Source of the DNA: Pseudomonadota bacterium
Lineage (GTDB): Bacteria > Desulfobacterota > Desulfovibrionia > Desulfovibrionales > Desulfovibrionaceae
Length of the DNA stretch: 16,178 nt
Assembly (NCBI GenBank): GCA_023419375.1
Contig: JAEZYD010000012.1
Location: 1 to 16,178 of the forward strand
Direction of reading: 5' to 3'
Below the pieces are notes generated by a model. The model made no database searches. It was not told where the DNA came from and saw only the letters and a program-made list of their open reading frames with translations. Each line of letters starts with the position of its first letter. The first letter of the stretch is position 1. This document shows positions 1-5,297 of the stretch, piece by piece. A program made the translations under genes and the position numbers.

Positions 1-388
1 CCCCCTTCCGCGTCAAGGAGGTTCGCATGGCTGCACTATCCCCAGCCGGTTCGGCAATCGTGCCGGGGACAGGTTCCTGACTTTCCGGGGCGGATACCGG
101 CAATGCGGCCAGCCCCGGAATGGCAAGAAATTTTTCCAAGGTATCAGTGCAGTTATCCTGCGTATCCGCGCCGAACTGCCCCAGTGCCTTAACGGATGAT
201 CTGGCCTGGCGAAGCTGACCTTCCAGTCCATCGGCCCGCCGTTTTTCCGCGTCCAGATCAAGAGCAAGTTTATCCACGCGGGCGCTCGAGGCGCTCAGAC
301 GGAAGGTTTGCACGGCACCTGCCAGCAGGGCTAAGACCAACATAATGAGCAAAGAAATAATGATGATACGGCGTATACGGTCAGTCAT
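1..388 (-). CDS. Rz-like (i-spanin candidate) phage lysis protein, partial
   Basis: This reading frame starts at an ATG on the minus strand and stays open through the left edge, so only the first 129 residues are visible. A short basic N-terminus (MTDRIRR) is followed by one strong membrane segment at about residues 8-25. A charged, heptad-like stretch follows at about 35-70 (LALDLDAEKRRADGLEGQLR), then a Pro/Ala/Glu-rich region. One N-terminal membrane anchor plus a periplasmic coiled coil, directly after an endolysin gene, is the usual form of an Rz inner-membrane spanin. The start overlaps the endolysin stop by four bases (ATGA), and AGGGGG lies just upstream, which supports this start and translational coupling. 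The role is inferred from architecture and position, not from a family signature. No nested Rz1-like lipoprotein was recognised in the visible part. Confidence 0.6.
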   Translation of the reverse strand, partial: MTDRIRRIIIISLLIMLVLALLAGAVQTFRLSASSARVDKLALDLDAEKRRADGLEGQLRQARSSVKALGQFGADTQDNCTDTLEKFLAIPGLAALPVSAPESQEPVPGTIAEPAGDSAAMRTSLTRKG

Positions 389-1065
389 GGCCGTCCCCCT
401 GCTGCAAGTGTTGTCAGTACAGGGCGATAGCGTTCGCGTTTCTCGCCCATGATGTTGCGCACGTATGCCCGGTTGATGGCATAGGGGCTTTTGTCGGCAT
501 ACTGTTTGCCCAGGCTGGATCGGCTTTTGCGGCTATGGGTTTCCACATGGCCAGCCCAGCGGGACTGGTCGCAACCTTTGATCTGGCGGCAATAAGCGCG
601 ATCTTGCAAAACGCCGCCGATACCGCCGTTGTATGCGGCCAGCATCATTGCGGCCCGGTCTTCATCGGTCGCGCATCCCGCAAACGCATTCCAGGCTTGC
701 TGATCCTTGAGAATAAGTGCCCGTAACTGAAGGCGCGGATTGTAGCGGTCTTCCCACTTCCATGACTTGAGCGAGCTATGCAGCTTCTTGACGTCCTGAA
801 AATTGTTAAACCGCTCACGCCCGGCGCTGTCGTAAGCAATGGTGAGCTGACCCAGCCCGAAGCCATACTCACGGCTGGTTTTCATTTCGGTGCGCGGGTT
901 CCAGCAGCGTTTCGACTCAAGGCCGTAACAGGTTTCCTGTTCTACCTGACCCGCATAGATGGCCGCGTCATAAAAGTCCGGGCTGTACGCCAGATGCTCC
1001 GCCCAGAGCATGGGCAGATACGTCAAGGCCAGCACTGGCAAAATGGATGCGTACAGCCGGATCAT
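385..1065 (-). CDS. Phage lytic transglycosylase (SLT-type endolysin)
   Basis: A 226-residue cell-wall hydrolase that probably cleaves the glycan strands of peptidoglycan at lysis. SLT-family landmarks appear in order: a Glu in QVEQETC near residue 43 (candidate catalytic acid), GFGLGQLT near 69-76, and AAYNGG near 143-148. The N-terminus has a hydrophobic stretch at about residues 5-22 with no clear signal peptidase site, so it could be a signal-anchor-release segment, as in some phage endolysins, or an ordinary signal peptide. Six or more cysteines are present, unusual for a cytoplasmic protein and compatible with a periplasmic one. It begins one base after the stop of the holin-like gene and its stop overlaps the next start, placing it in a lysis operon. 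Family assignment is confident; the export mode is inferred. Confidence 0.85.
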   Translation of the reverse strand: MIRLYASILPVLALTYLPMLWAEHLAYSPDFYDAAIYAGQVEQETCYGLESKRCWNPRTEMKTSREYGFGLGQLTIAYDSAGRERFNNFQDVKKLHSSLKSWKWEDRYNPRLQLRALILKDQQAWNAFAGCATDEDRAAMMLAAYNGGIGGVLQDRAYCRQIKGCDQSRWAGHVETHSRKSRSSLGKQYADKSPYAINRAYVRNIMGEKRERYRPVLTTLAAGGRP

Positions 1066-1066
1066 G

Positions 1067-1396
1067 CTATTTGCCCCAGGCCATGATGCTGATGGCGATG
1101 CAGATCAGCAGCAACACTCGGGCCAGCACCACCAGAGCGGCTGCCATATTGCCGTCAAGGGCGGATTGGGCGTAATCGGACAGCCGGATGTACGGCATGA
1201 GAATTTTGGACAGCATGAGCGCCGCGCCCCACATGCCGATGGCGTAGGACAGATAGCCCGCCAGCCCCAGGGTAGCCGCCGGATCCACCAACAGAATGCC
1301 GATTCCGAAGCACACGAGGAGCAGCAACCACGCCCGGAAATCATAGAGAGGGCGCAAGGTGTCGAGAATTTTACGAAGGAACAATCCTCTGGGCAT
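1067..1396 (-). CDS. Holin-like small membrane protein
   Basis: A 109-residue protein with about three hydrophobic segments: roughly residues 22-38, 42-65 and 84-106, with charged linkers between. The ATG at 1396 is chosen over a longer frame that starts with GTG at 1555, because AGGAGGG lies seven bases upstream and the extra N-terminus lacks membrane character. Size, multiple membrane segments and position just before the transglycosylase (one base apart) fit a holin or antiholin that would open the inner membrane at lysis. Holins share little sequence, so this is inferred from context. The preceding 49-codon ORF ends in a TAA that merges with this gene's ribosome site (TAAGGAGG), suggesting coupled translation. 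Confidence 0.65.
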   Translation of the reverse strand: MPRGLFLRKILDTLRPLYDFRAWLLLLVCFGIGILLVDPAATLGLAGYLSYAIGMWGAALMLSKILMPYIRLSDYAQSALDGNMAAALVVLARVLLLICIAISIMAWGK

Positions 1397-1407
1397 AAAA
1401 GCCCTCC

Positions 1408-1557
1408 TTACAGATAGTGATGTTTCTGAATGGCTTTTACGGCCGAGCTTGATCCCAACACGACAAGACACACGATGGATGAAACCATGTGCCTGGCCGA
1501 CCAGTAGCCCAGAGAGAGCGGAAAAGAATGAGAATGAGAGTGGGGAATCTGGCACAT
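1408..1557 (-). CDS. Small 49-aa ORF leading the lysis cassette
   Basis: A 49-codon frame with a good ribosome site: GGAGG seven bases before ATG at 1557. The product has a His/Ser-rich start (MCQIPHSHSHS), a Trp/aromatic patch, and a hydrophobic stretch near residues 24-36 (MVSSIVCLVVLG), ending in a basic, His-containing tail (KAIQKHHYL). Its TAA stop forms part of the holin gene's Shine-Dalgarno sequence, the tight packing expected of a real leader gene or coupling peptide. A shorter product from the internal ATG at residue 24 would be almost entirely a membrane peptide. I do not recognise a family. It may be a small holin-associated peptide, a leader whose translation opens the holin start, or a chance ORF. 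Its ribosome site sits inside a hairpin (separate entry). Confidence 0.45.
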   Translation of the reverse strand: MCQIPHSHSHSFPLSLGYWSARHMVSSIVCLVVLGSSSAVKAIQKHHYL

Positions 1558-1559
1558 GG

Positions 1560-1581
1560 TCTGGCCTCCAATGAGGTCAGA
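1560..1581 (-). promoter_or_regulatory. Hairpin sequestering the lysis-cassette Shine-Dalgarno site
   Basis: On the minus strand, nine bases (TCTGACCTC) are followed by ATTG and then GAGGCCAGA, which pairs with the first arm except for one A-C mismatch. The 3' arm contains the GAGG of the ribosome site for the 49-aa ORF at 1557. Folded in RNA, the stem would hide that site. As DNA the same dyad could instead be an activator-binding site. Both readings are inference from the inverted repeat. Confidence 0.5.
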
Positions 1582-1592
1582 CTAGCGCCTAG
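1582..1592. promoter_or_regulatory. CTAG-N3-CTAG dyad in the putative late/lysis promoter region
   Basis: A short dyad of two CTAG tetramers around three bases lies just upstream of the lysis cassette and of the Shine-Dalgarno hairpin. No convincing -35/-10 pair was found on the minus strand between the terminator at 1627 and the start at 1557. A promoter that depends on a phage activator such as Mor or C would look like this, but no binding site is proven. Confidence 0.2.
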
Positions 1593-1623
1593 CGAGGGAA
1601 GAAAAACAGGAACCGTGGAGACA

Positions 1624-1651
1624 AAAAAACGCCGACGTTGGCGCTTTTTTT
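1624..1651. terminator. Rho-independent terminator, copy 1 of a mirrored pair
   Basis: An A-run, CGCCG, ACGT loop, TGGCG, then a T-run. With its flanking A and T tracts it can act on either strand. It stands between the thermonuclease gene and the lysis cassette. The core at 1630-1643 is the exact reverse complement of the core at 1705-1718. Confidence 0.75.
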
Positions 1652-1695
1652 GTGGGATGAATATCTAATTCATTGATTTTATTGAATCTTAAAAA

Positions 1696-1724
1696 ACAGA
1701 AAAACGCCAACGTCGGCGTTTTTT
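1696..1724. terminator. Rho-independent terminator, copy 2 of a mirrored pair, ends the thermonuclease gene
   Basis: The hairpin core CGCCAACGTCGGCG, flanked by A and T runs, lies immediately past the stop of the thermonuclease gene on the minus strand. It is the reverse complement of the copy at 1630-1643, with about 20 bases of identity once the A/T runs are counted. The two copies could also pair with each other into one long stem. Confidence 0.75.
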
Positions 1725-2235
1725 ATCTGCGGGGCATGCGCCGCCACTGCCAGGGAGGCACCGGAGAGGGGTCAGCCCACAGGCCGCGAGGTGGGTTTGC
1801 CTCCTTGGCTTCCTGCTGCATTTTCCGCCACTCGTTGCAGGCCTCCTGCTTGCAATATCGCCCGTCCACCCAGGCCAGCCCGGATGCCGTCAGGGCCTCT
1901 TGCAACAGGCGCGTTCCATCCGGCTGCATAATACTGGCTACCTCCCGCCCGTAGCTCTTGCTTTTTTGAGCAGGGGTAACTTCCACGGTCTTGCCCATAA
2001 GCAACGTTGCAGTCAGACCACGGGCTTCCTTGCCATATGGCTGACCAATTTCCGGGCAGTCTATGCCATAGACGCGGATTGTCACCACCGCACCGTCAGC
2101 GCGTTGTATCCGCATCGAATCCCCATCATGCACCGAAATTACAGTTCCTTGCCATGCGAAGGCAGGAAGTAAAAAAACAAACAAAGAGCAAAAGCATATG
2201 GTAATAATATGATATAAAACTTTTTTTATTGACAT
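1723..2235 (-). CDS. Secreted thermonuclease-family (SNase) endonuclease
   Basis: A 170-residue staphylococcal-nuclease-like protein, expected to be a calcium-dependent nuclease acting on DNA or RNA outside the cytoplasm. A signal peptide occupies residues 1-27 (KK, hydrophobic core, then PAFA before W28). The SNase fold follows: GTVISVHDGDS (30-40), IRVYGIDCPE with the catalytic Arg54 and Glu62, and KSYGREVAS with the second catalytic Arg97. WRKMQQEAKEANPPRGLWAD near the end is typical of the family's last helix. All catalytic residues are present, so it should be active. The ATG at 2235 is preferred over upstream in-frame starts because it begins the signal peptide. The gene is separated from the lysis cassette by two terminators and diverges from the zinc-ribbon gene, so it is probably its own transcript and phage cargo. 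Confidence 0.88.
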   Translation of the reverse strand: MSIKKVLYHIITICFCSLFVFLLPAFAWQGTVISVHDGDSMRIQRADGAVVTIRVYGIDCPEIGQPYGKEARGLTATLLMGKTVEVTPAQKSKSYGREVASIMQPDGTRLLQEALTASGLAWVDGRYCKQEACNEWRKMQQEAKEANPPRGLWADPSPVPPWQWRRMPRR

Positions 2236-2255
2236 AAAGGATATTCCCCGAAGAC

Positions 2256-2261
2256 TATAAG
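2256..2261 (+). promoter_or_regulatory. Possible -10 element (TATAAG) for the zinc-ribbon gene
   Basis: TATAAG lies 29 bases before the ATG at 2291. A perfect TTGACA occurs at 2229-2234, but the spacer is 21 bases, longer than sigma-70 normally tolerates. A weaker -35 or activator dependence is therefore likely. The surrounding AT-rich stretch is where a promoter for a separately expressed cargo gene would sit. Confidence 0.3.
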
Positions 2262-2290
2262 AAAAAAGCATGCTACCAAGGAGGTTGTTC

Positions 2291-2893
2291 ATGGCTCTTG
2301 TTAAATGCCCAGATTGCAAAAAAAAGATTTCTAACACTGCCCCCAGTTGTCCTCATTGTGGTCACGTTCTGACAACGGAGGAACGCAAGGTCAAATCAAG
2401 TTTTACCAAAAAAATATTTAAAGTTTTACTCGGTATTGTGGCGGTAATCGTTGCCTTTGGCCTGATAAAAGGGATGATGCAGTCACCCGAAGAAAAAGCT
2501 AGAATTAAAGCTGGGAATGCTGAATACCAAGAACGCAAAGCTCAAGAACGCGCCCAGGCCGCGAAGGACAAGATTGCCAACCTTCCCCGGGTTAGTGCCG
2601 TGCAGCTAAGTAGAGATTTTTCCAACAATGAAGTTGCCGCCAACCGTCAATACAAAGGGAAAGAGATGCTCATAACAGGCGTTGTTGCTGAAATCTCAAC
2701 AACGCTAACGGGAGCACCCCAGATCAATCTCAATGGAACAGGCATTCTGCAAATGGTATTCGCAGAACTCGAGAGAGATCAGGCAGATACCGCTGCTACA
2801 CTTAGAAAAGGGACAAACATTTCCCTGCAATGCACTGTCAAAGGCTACGTTTTAAGTAATGTTATGGCTGATGACTGCATCATACTAAAATAG
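2291..2893 (+). CDS. Zinc-ribbon, single-TM, OB-fold-like protein (phage cargo candidate)
   Basis: A 200-residue protein of unknown role. It opens with a zinc ribbon (CPDC at about 6-9 and CPHCGH at about 21-26). One membrane segment follows at about 41-58 (VLLGIVAVIVAFGLI), then a charged helix rich in Glu, Lys, Ala and Gln. The C-terminal domain, about residues 100-200, resembles the tRNA_anti-like OB-fold family: YKGKEMLITGVVAEIS, a beta-rich middle, then a final Cys-containing strand. The ATG at 2291 is chosen because AAGGAGG precedes it; the frame is open to 2270. It faces the thermonuclease gene head to head, has its own downstream terminator, and is visibly more AT-rich than its neighbours, which suggests separate acquisition. 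A function in envelope sensing or superinfection exclusion is possible but unsupported. Confidence 0.75.
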   Translation: MALVKCPDCKKKISNTAPSCPHCGHVLTTEERKVKSSFTKKIFKVLLGIVAVIVAFGLIKGMMQSPEEKARIKAGNAEYQERKAQERAQAAKDKIANLPRVSAVQLSRDFSNNEVAANRQYKGKEMLITGVVAEISTTLTGAPQINLNGTGILQMVFAELERDQADTAATLRKGTNISLQCTVKGYVLSNVMADDCIILK

Positions 2894-2917
2894 CATTAAT
2901 AAAAAACAAATTCACAT

Positions 2918-2943
2918 GCCCCGTTTTGACGGGGCTTTTTTTT
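2918..2943 (+). terminator. Rho-independent terminator after the zinc-ribbon gene
   Basis: GCCCCG, a six-base loop, CGGGGC, then eight T residues. It ends the plus-strand cargo gene a few bases before the convergent repressor gene's stop. Confidence 0.9.
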
Positions 2944-2946
2944 GGG

Positions 2947-3312
2947 CTATCCCACATTGACACTACCGTTGTTGTCACGCCCGATATGTACATTTTTTAC
3001 GGTCGATGCTTGCCCAGAAACTAGAACGGCCATTGCTGCCGCTCGAAGCGCTGGGGCTGCAACTTCCCATTGCGCAATAAGTGCCCGTTGCTCTGGGGTT
3101 AATACGAGTTCACGCGAGCGCTGGCCTGTGAAGAGATATCCTACATCCACTCCGATTCTTGCTATTTCCTCTAGATATCGAACGAAAGCTGGTTCTGCAT
3201 CATTTTCGTAGGCCACTTGCGATTTTTTTGTCACGCCCCCAGCCGCTGCAAAATCTGTCTGGTTCAACTTAAGGCGAGCGCGTTCTTCTCGAAGACGGTT
3301 AGAAAAAGTCAC
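2947..3312 (-). CDS. Phage repressor, Cro/CI-type helix-turn-helix protein
   Basis: A 121-residue protein with an XRE-type helix-turn-helix over about residues 5-62 (RLREERARLKLNQTDFAAAG, then SQVAYENDAEPAFVRYLEEI). DVGYLFTG then marks the end of the DNA-binding domain, as in many short phage repressors. The C-terminal 50 residues are probably for oligomerisation; no LexA-type Ser/Lys protease domain is present, so RecA-driven self-cleavage is unlikely. It starts with GTG at 3312, with GGAG upstream. It is divergent from the early operon, and a dyad operator lies in the shared promoter region, the standard lysogeny-switch layout. It probably holds the transposition operon off in the lysogen. 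Same position as the BcepMu repressor gene. Confidence 0.85.
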   Translation of the reverse strand: MTFSNRLREERARLKLNQTDFAAAGGVTKKSQVAYENDAEPAFVRYLEEIARIGVDVGYLFTGQRSRELVLTPEQRALIAQWEVAAPALRAAAMAVLVSGQASTVKNVHIGRDNNGSVNVG

Positions 3313-3332
3313 TATATTTTCTCCAAAATTAC

Positions 3333-3361
3333 TTGACTGATGGTAACTGTATGGTTACTAT
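3333..3361 (+). promoter_or_regulatory. Early promoter with embedded repressor operator
   Basis: TTGACT (3333-3338) and TACTAT (3356-3361) are separated by exactly 17 bases. The dyad GTAAC-N6-GTTAC (3343-3347 and 3354-3358) fills the spacer and reaches into the -10 box. A repressor bound there would block the early operon. The start of the operon (ATG 3421) is about 60 bases downstream. The promoter match is good; the operator role is inferred from the dyad and position. Confidence 0.65.
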
Positions 3362-3420
3362 TCTAACAACGAATAACAACAATTCCCAACAAATCTACGG
3401 GCACAACGATAGGAGGAAAT

Positions 3421-3834
3421 ATGCCCTCAACCCTATGCAAAATGAGCGATGGCGGTGACCGCATTTTTATACGCCTGCTCAATCTGCCTTATGTGCGCCA
3501 TGCCTTCGTAAGCGCCAACAGTATCAAACCCCACCCCCAGGGCGGAGTGAAAACTGCCGCGTTGGAAATGACACTGGTTGTTGGTCCCAAAGAGCTGACG
3601 GCTCCGTCAGCCAGTTTCAGCGAAATTGTTGAGGCCCTGTTCGCGCTGCCCTGCATCACGTCAATCCGTATGGCCCCCACCGCGATACGGCTGAATGCAG
3701 ATGGCAAAACCGAGTATGTTCGCCCTCGGCTGGTGGTGGGGCTTACGGATGACCACTGCGCAACGTGTAACAACATTTCTTGTGATGTAACCGAAAACAA
3801 TAACGATGCAAAGGGCCGGAGGAAGAGAAAATGA
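3421..3834 (+). CDS. Unknown 137-aa protein, first gene of the phage early operon
   Basis: The product is 137 residues with no family I can name. It has a mixed alpha/beta look, for example IFIRLLNLPYVRHAFVSA and ALEMTLVVGPKELTAPS, and SFSEIVEALFALPCITSIRM in the middle. It ends with a cysteine cluster (CATCNNISC) followed by an Asn/Asp-rich, highly basic tail (GRRKRK). The CxxC-N4-C spacing could bind a metal, but no second matching pair is obvious. AGGAGG stands close before the ATG, and the stop overlaps the next gene's start (ATGA). As the first gene under the repressed promoter it would be among the earliest phage products on induction, a position where phages often put host-takeover or counter-defence proteins. 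That reading is only contextual. Confidence 0.7.
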   Translation: MPSTLCKMSDGGDRIFIRLLNLPYVRHAFVSANSIKPHPQGGVKTAALEMTLVVGPKELTAPSASFSEIVEALFALPCITSIRMAPTAIRLNADGKTEYVRPRLVVGLTDDHCATCNNISCDVTENNNDAKGRRKRK

Positions 3835-4043
3835 ACGCACTGCGCACCCCGGAGGAAGTGCGGCGCGACTTTGAAACCCGGGGCATGAGCGTGGCCACAT
3901 GGGCGCGACGGCACGGATATTCGCCCTTTGGCGTTTATGATGTGCTGTTAGGCCGCACTAAAGGTCTGCGCGGAGAGAGCCACAATATTGCCGTTGCCCT
4001 GGGTATCAAGGCTGGCAGCATCAATACCAACGTAAACCGTTAG
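3831..4043 (+). CDS. BcepMu gp16-family DNA-binding protein (Ner-like position)
   Basis: A 70-residue protein whose sequence fits the BcepMu gp16 phage-associated family: TPEEVRRDFETRGMSVATWA, then RHGYSPFGVYDVLLGR and a closing RGESHNIAVALGIK. The predicted helix-turn-helix covers most of the protein, about residues 17-60. It occupies the place of Ner in Mu, immediately after the lysogeny switch, and could tune the repressor and early promoters after induction. Its start overlaps the upstream stop by four bases. The family call is confident from the characteristic pattern; the regulatory role is by analogy to Ner. Confidence 0.85.
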   Translation: MNALRTPEEVRRDFETRGMSVATWARRHGYSPFGVYDVLLGRTKGLRGESHNIAVALGIKAGSINTNVNR

Positions 4044-4078
4044 GAGCGTGGCGTGGTTGTGAACACTATAAATGAAAG

Positions 4079-4107
4079 GACCCCCGCGCCGGACATGCGC
4101 GAGGGTC
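4079..4107 (+). repeat. Strong hairpin in the early-operon leader of the DUF4406 gene
   Basis: An 11-base arm (4079-4089) and its complement (4097-4107), with one mismatch, enclose a seven-base loop. It is GC-rich and lies in the only sizeable gap of the early operon, just before the ATG at 4137. No T-run follows, so it is not a simple terminator. It could be an mRNA processing or stability element, an attenuator, or a protein-binding site. Confidence 0.6.
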
Positions 4108-4136
4108 AGGCAACGACCAGAAAAGGAAGAACTCAT

Positions 4137-4682
4137 ATGACGTTGCAAAATTTGCATACCCGGAAGGGACGGCGTGGTCAAGACAAGCTGAAACCGATCC
4201 TGCCCAAGGTTCTACAGGAAGGCTACGGTGAGGACTGGCGGCCTAGCGTGTATCTGGCCGGGGCCTATTCTTCACCTGATGCAGAAACACGGCTGTCTCA
4301 CGCCACCAGTCAGAGCCTCGCCGCCGCCCACCTGCTGCGCCTGGGCTACCCCGTGTTGGCCCCGGTGCCGATGGGGCACTTCATCTGCGAACACACAGAC
4401 CTGGACAGGAGTTTTGCCACCTGGGGCGAAACCTGCCGCACCATGTTGTCTGTGGCTGACCTCATGGTGGTGTTTTACAGCAGCACCCTGGCTGACAGCA
4501 AGGGTGTTGACGTAGAAATCGGCTGGGCGGCCAGATGGAATTTCCCCATCATCCTCATGCGCGCCGTGCCCGTGGATAACATGCTCGTGGGGGATCCTAG
4601 CGACTACACCTATACCTTTGAGCGGCTGGACGTGCCCACATGGCTCAAGCTGCGCGAGGGCAAGGGGGCAAGCCATGTGTGA
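4137..4682 (+). CDS. DUF4406-like (nucleoside deoxyribosyltransferase-fold) protein
   Basis: The 181 residues match the DUF4406 pattern, a branch of the nucleoside 2-deoxyribosyltransferase fold: VYLAGAYSS at about 38-46, YPVLAPVPMGHF at 71-82, and ADLMVVFYSSTLADSKGVDVEIGWA at about 107-131 in two parts, with Glu127 as the likely conserved acid. Phage members may act on nucleotides or nucleotide-linked substrates, but activity is generally unproven. The ATG at 4137, with GGAAG before it, is preferred; an in-frame GTG at 4053 with TAGGAG upstream would add 28 residues read through the hairpin at 4079-4107. It overlaps the next start by eight bases. The fold call is fairly sure; substrate and role are unknown. 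Confidence 0.75.
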   Translation: MTLQNLHTRKGRRGQDKLKPILPKVLQEGYGEDWRPSVYLAGAYSSPDAETRLSHATSQSLAAAHLLRLGYPVLAPVPMGHFICEHTDLDRSFATWGETCRTMLSVADLMVVFYSSTLADSKGVDVEIGWAARWNFPIILMRAVPVDNMLVGDPSDYTYTFERLDVPTWLKLREGKGASHV

Positions 4683-4986
4683 TTCTGATGAATACTACGT
4701 AGCCACTGAAGAACAGATTGAATCCATCAAGAAGAGGCTGTGCCCCGTGAATTGTCCTTATAAGGAAGAAGCCCCACTGGTGGCAGCGGCACACCTTAAA
4801 AAAACGGCTCCTACGCCAAATTTTCACGGATTCCTTCACGGGTATTGGTGCAATAAGTACCGCTCCGTACTTGGCGCACACACGCTGCGACCTTTTAACC
4901 TTGTCTTCGATGGAGACATCATGCTTGTGGTGATGAAGAGCCCGTTTTGCCCTGATGCAGTAGAACAGGTGAACAGACATGACTAA
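4675..4986 (+). CDS. Unknown 103-aa early phage protein
   Basis: A 103-residue protein with no recognised family. The N-terminal part contains CPVNCPYKEE and later YWCNKY and PFCPD, so five cysteines are spread along the chain, which could bind metal or be incidental. FHGFLHGYWCNKYRS in the middle is aromatic-rich. The ATG at 4675 is chosen because GGGGG lies upstream and it overlaps the DUF4406 stop by eight bases, the same kind of overlap used at its own end (4979-4986). Both overlaps put it firmly in the early operon. No function can be assigned. Confidence 0.6.
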   Translation: MCDSDEYYVATEEQIESIKKRLCPVNCPYKEEAPLVAAAHLKKTAPTPNFHGFLHGYWCNKYRSVLGAHTLRPFNLVFDGDIMLVVMKSPFCPDAVEQVNRHD

Positions 4987-5287
4987 GCGCAATCAGGCCG
5001 AGCGTAGCCTCGCCATTGTTGAATTGCTGTTCCAGCGGGTGCTGGAGGGTTGGCCTAACAAGGAGTTGGCACGAACCCTGGGCGAAAGCGAGGTTAATGT
5101 GTGCCGGGACCTCGCCATTCTGGAAGAGAACGGGTGGGCGCAGAAGCTGCCCAGCGGCAAATGGGCGCTTACCACCAAACCCGTGGCCCTTATGCGTGTG
5201 TACAACCTTTATATGCAGGACTGGCGGGATCGTGCGGAAGCTTTCGACACGCGCGTTAGCGCCCAAGCCCGCCAGATGACCAAGTAA
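4979..5287 (+). CDS. Winged-helix DNA-binding protein (phage early regulator)
   Basis: A 102-residue protein in which about residues 8-68 form a winged helix: LFQRVLEGWPNKELARTLGE, then SEVNVCRDLAILEENGWAQK and a wing LPSGKWALTTK. This resembles the N-terminal DNA-binding domain of IclR/DeoR-type regulators and is common in transposable phages of this group. The C-terminal 30 residues are helical and may dimerise. The start overlaps the upstream stop by eight bases; ten bases separate it from the next gene, whose ribosome site (AAGGAG) includes this gene's stop. Its target is unknown: it could act on the phage early region or on transposition. Confidence 0.75.
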   Translation: MTKRNQAERSLAIVELLFQRVLEGWPNKELARTLGESEVNVCRDLAILEENGWAQKLPSGKWALTTKPVALMRVYNLYMQDWRDRAEAFDTRVSAQARQMTK

Positions 5288-5297
5288 GGAGATTAGC

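Noticed and set aside
2229..2261. TTGACA plus TATAAG as a sigma-70 promoter
   Set aside because: The spacer is 21 bases, too long for a standard promoter; only the -10 box is kept, with low confidence.
3489..3914. 141-codon minus-strand frame opposite the first early gene
   Set aside because: Antisense to two genes joined by a clear ATGA overlap, with no supporting domain or ribosome site.
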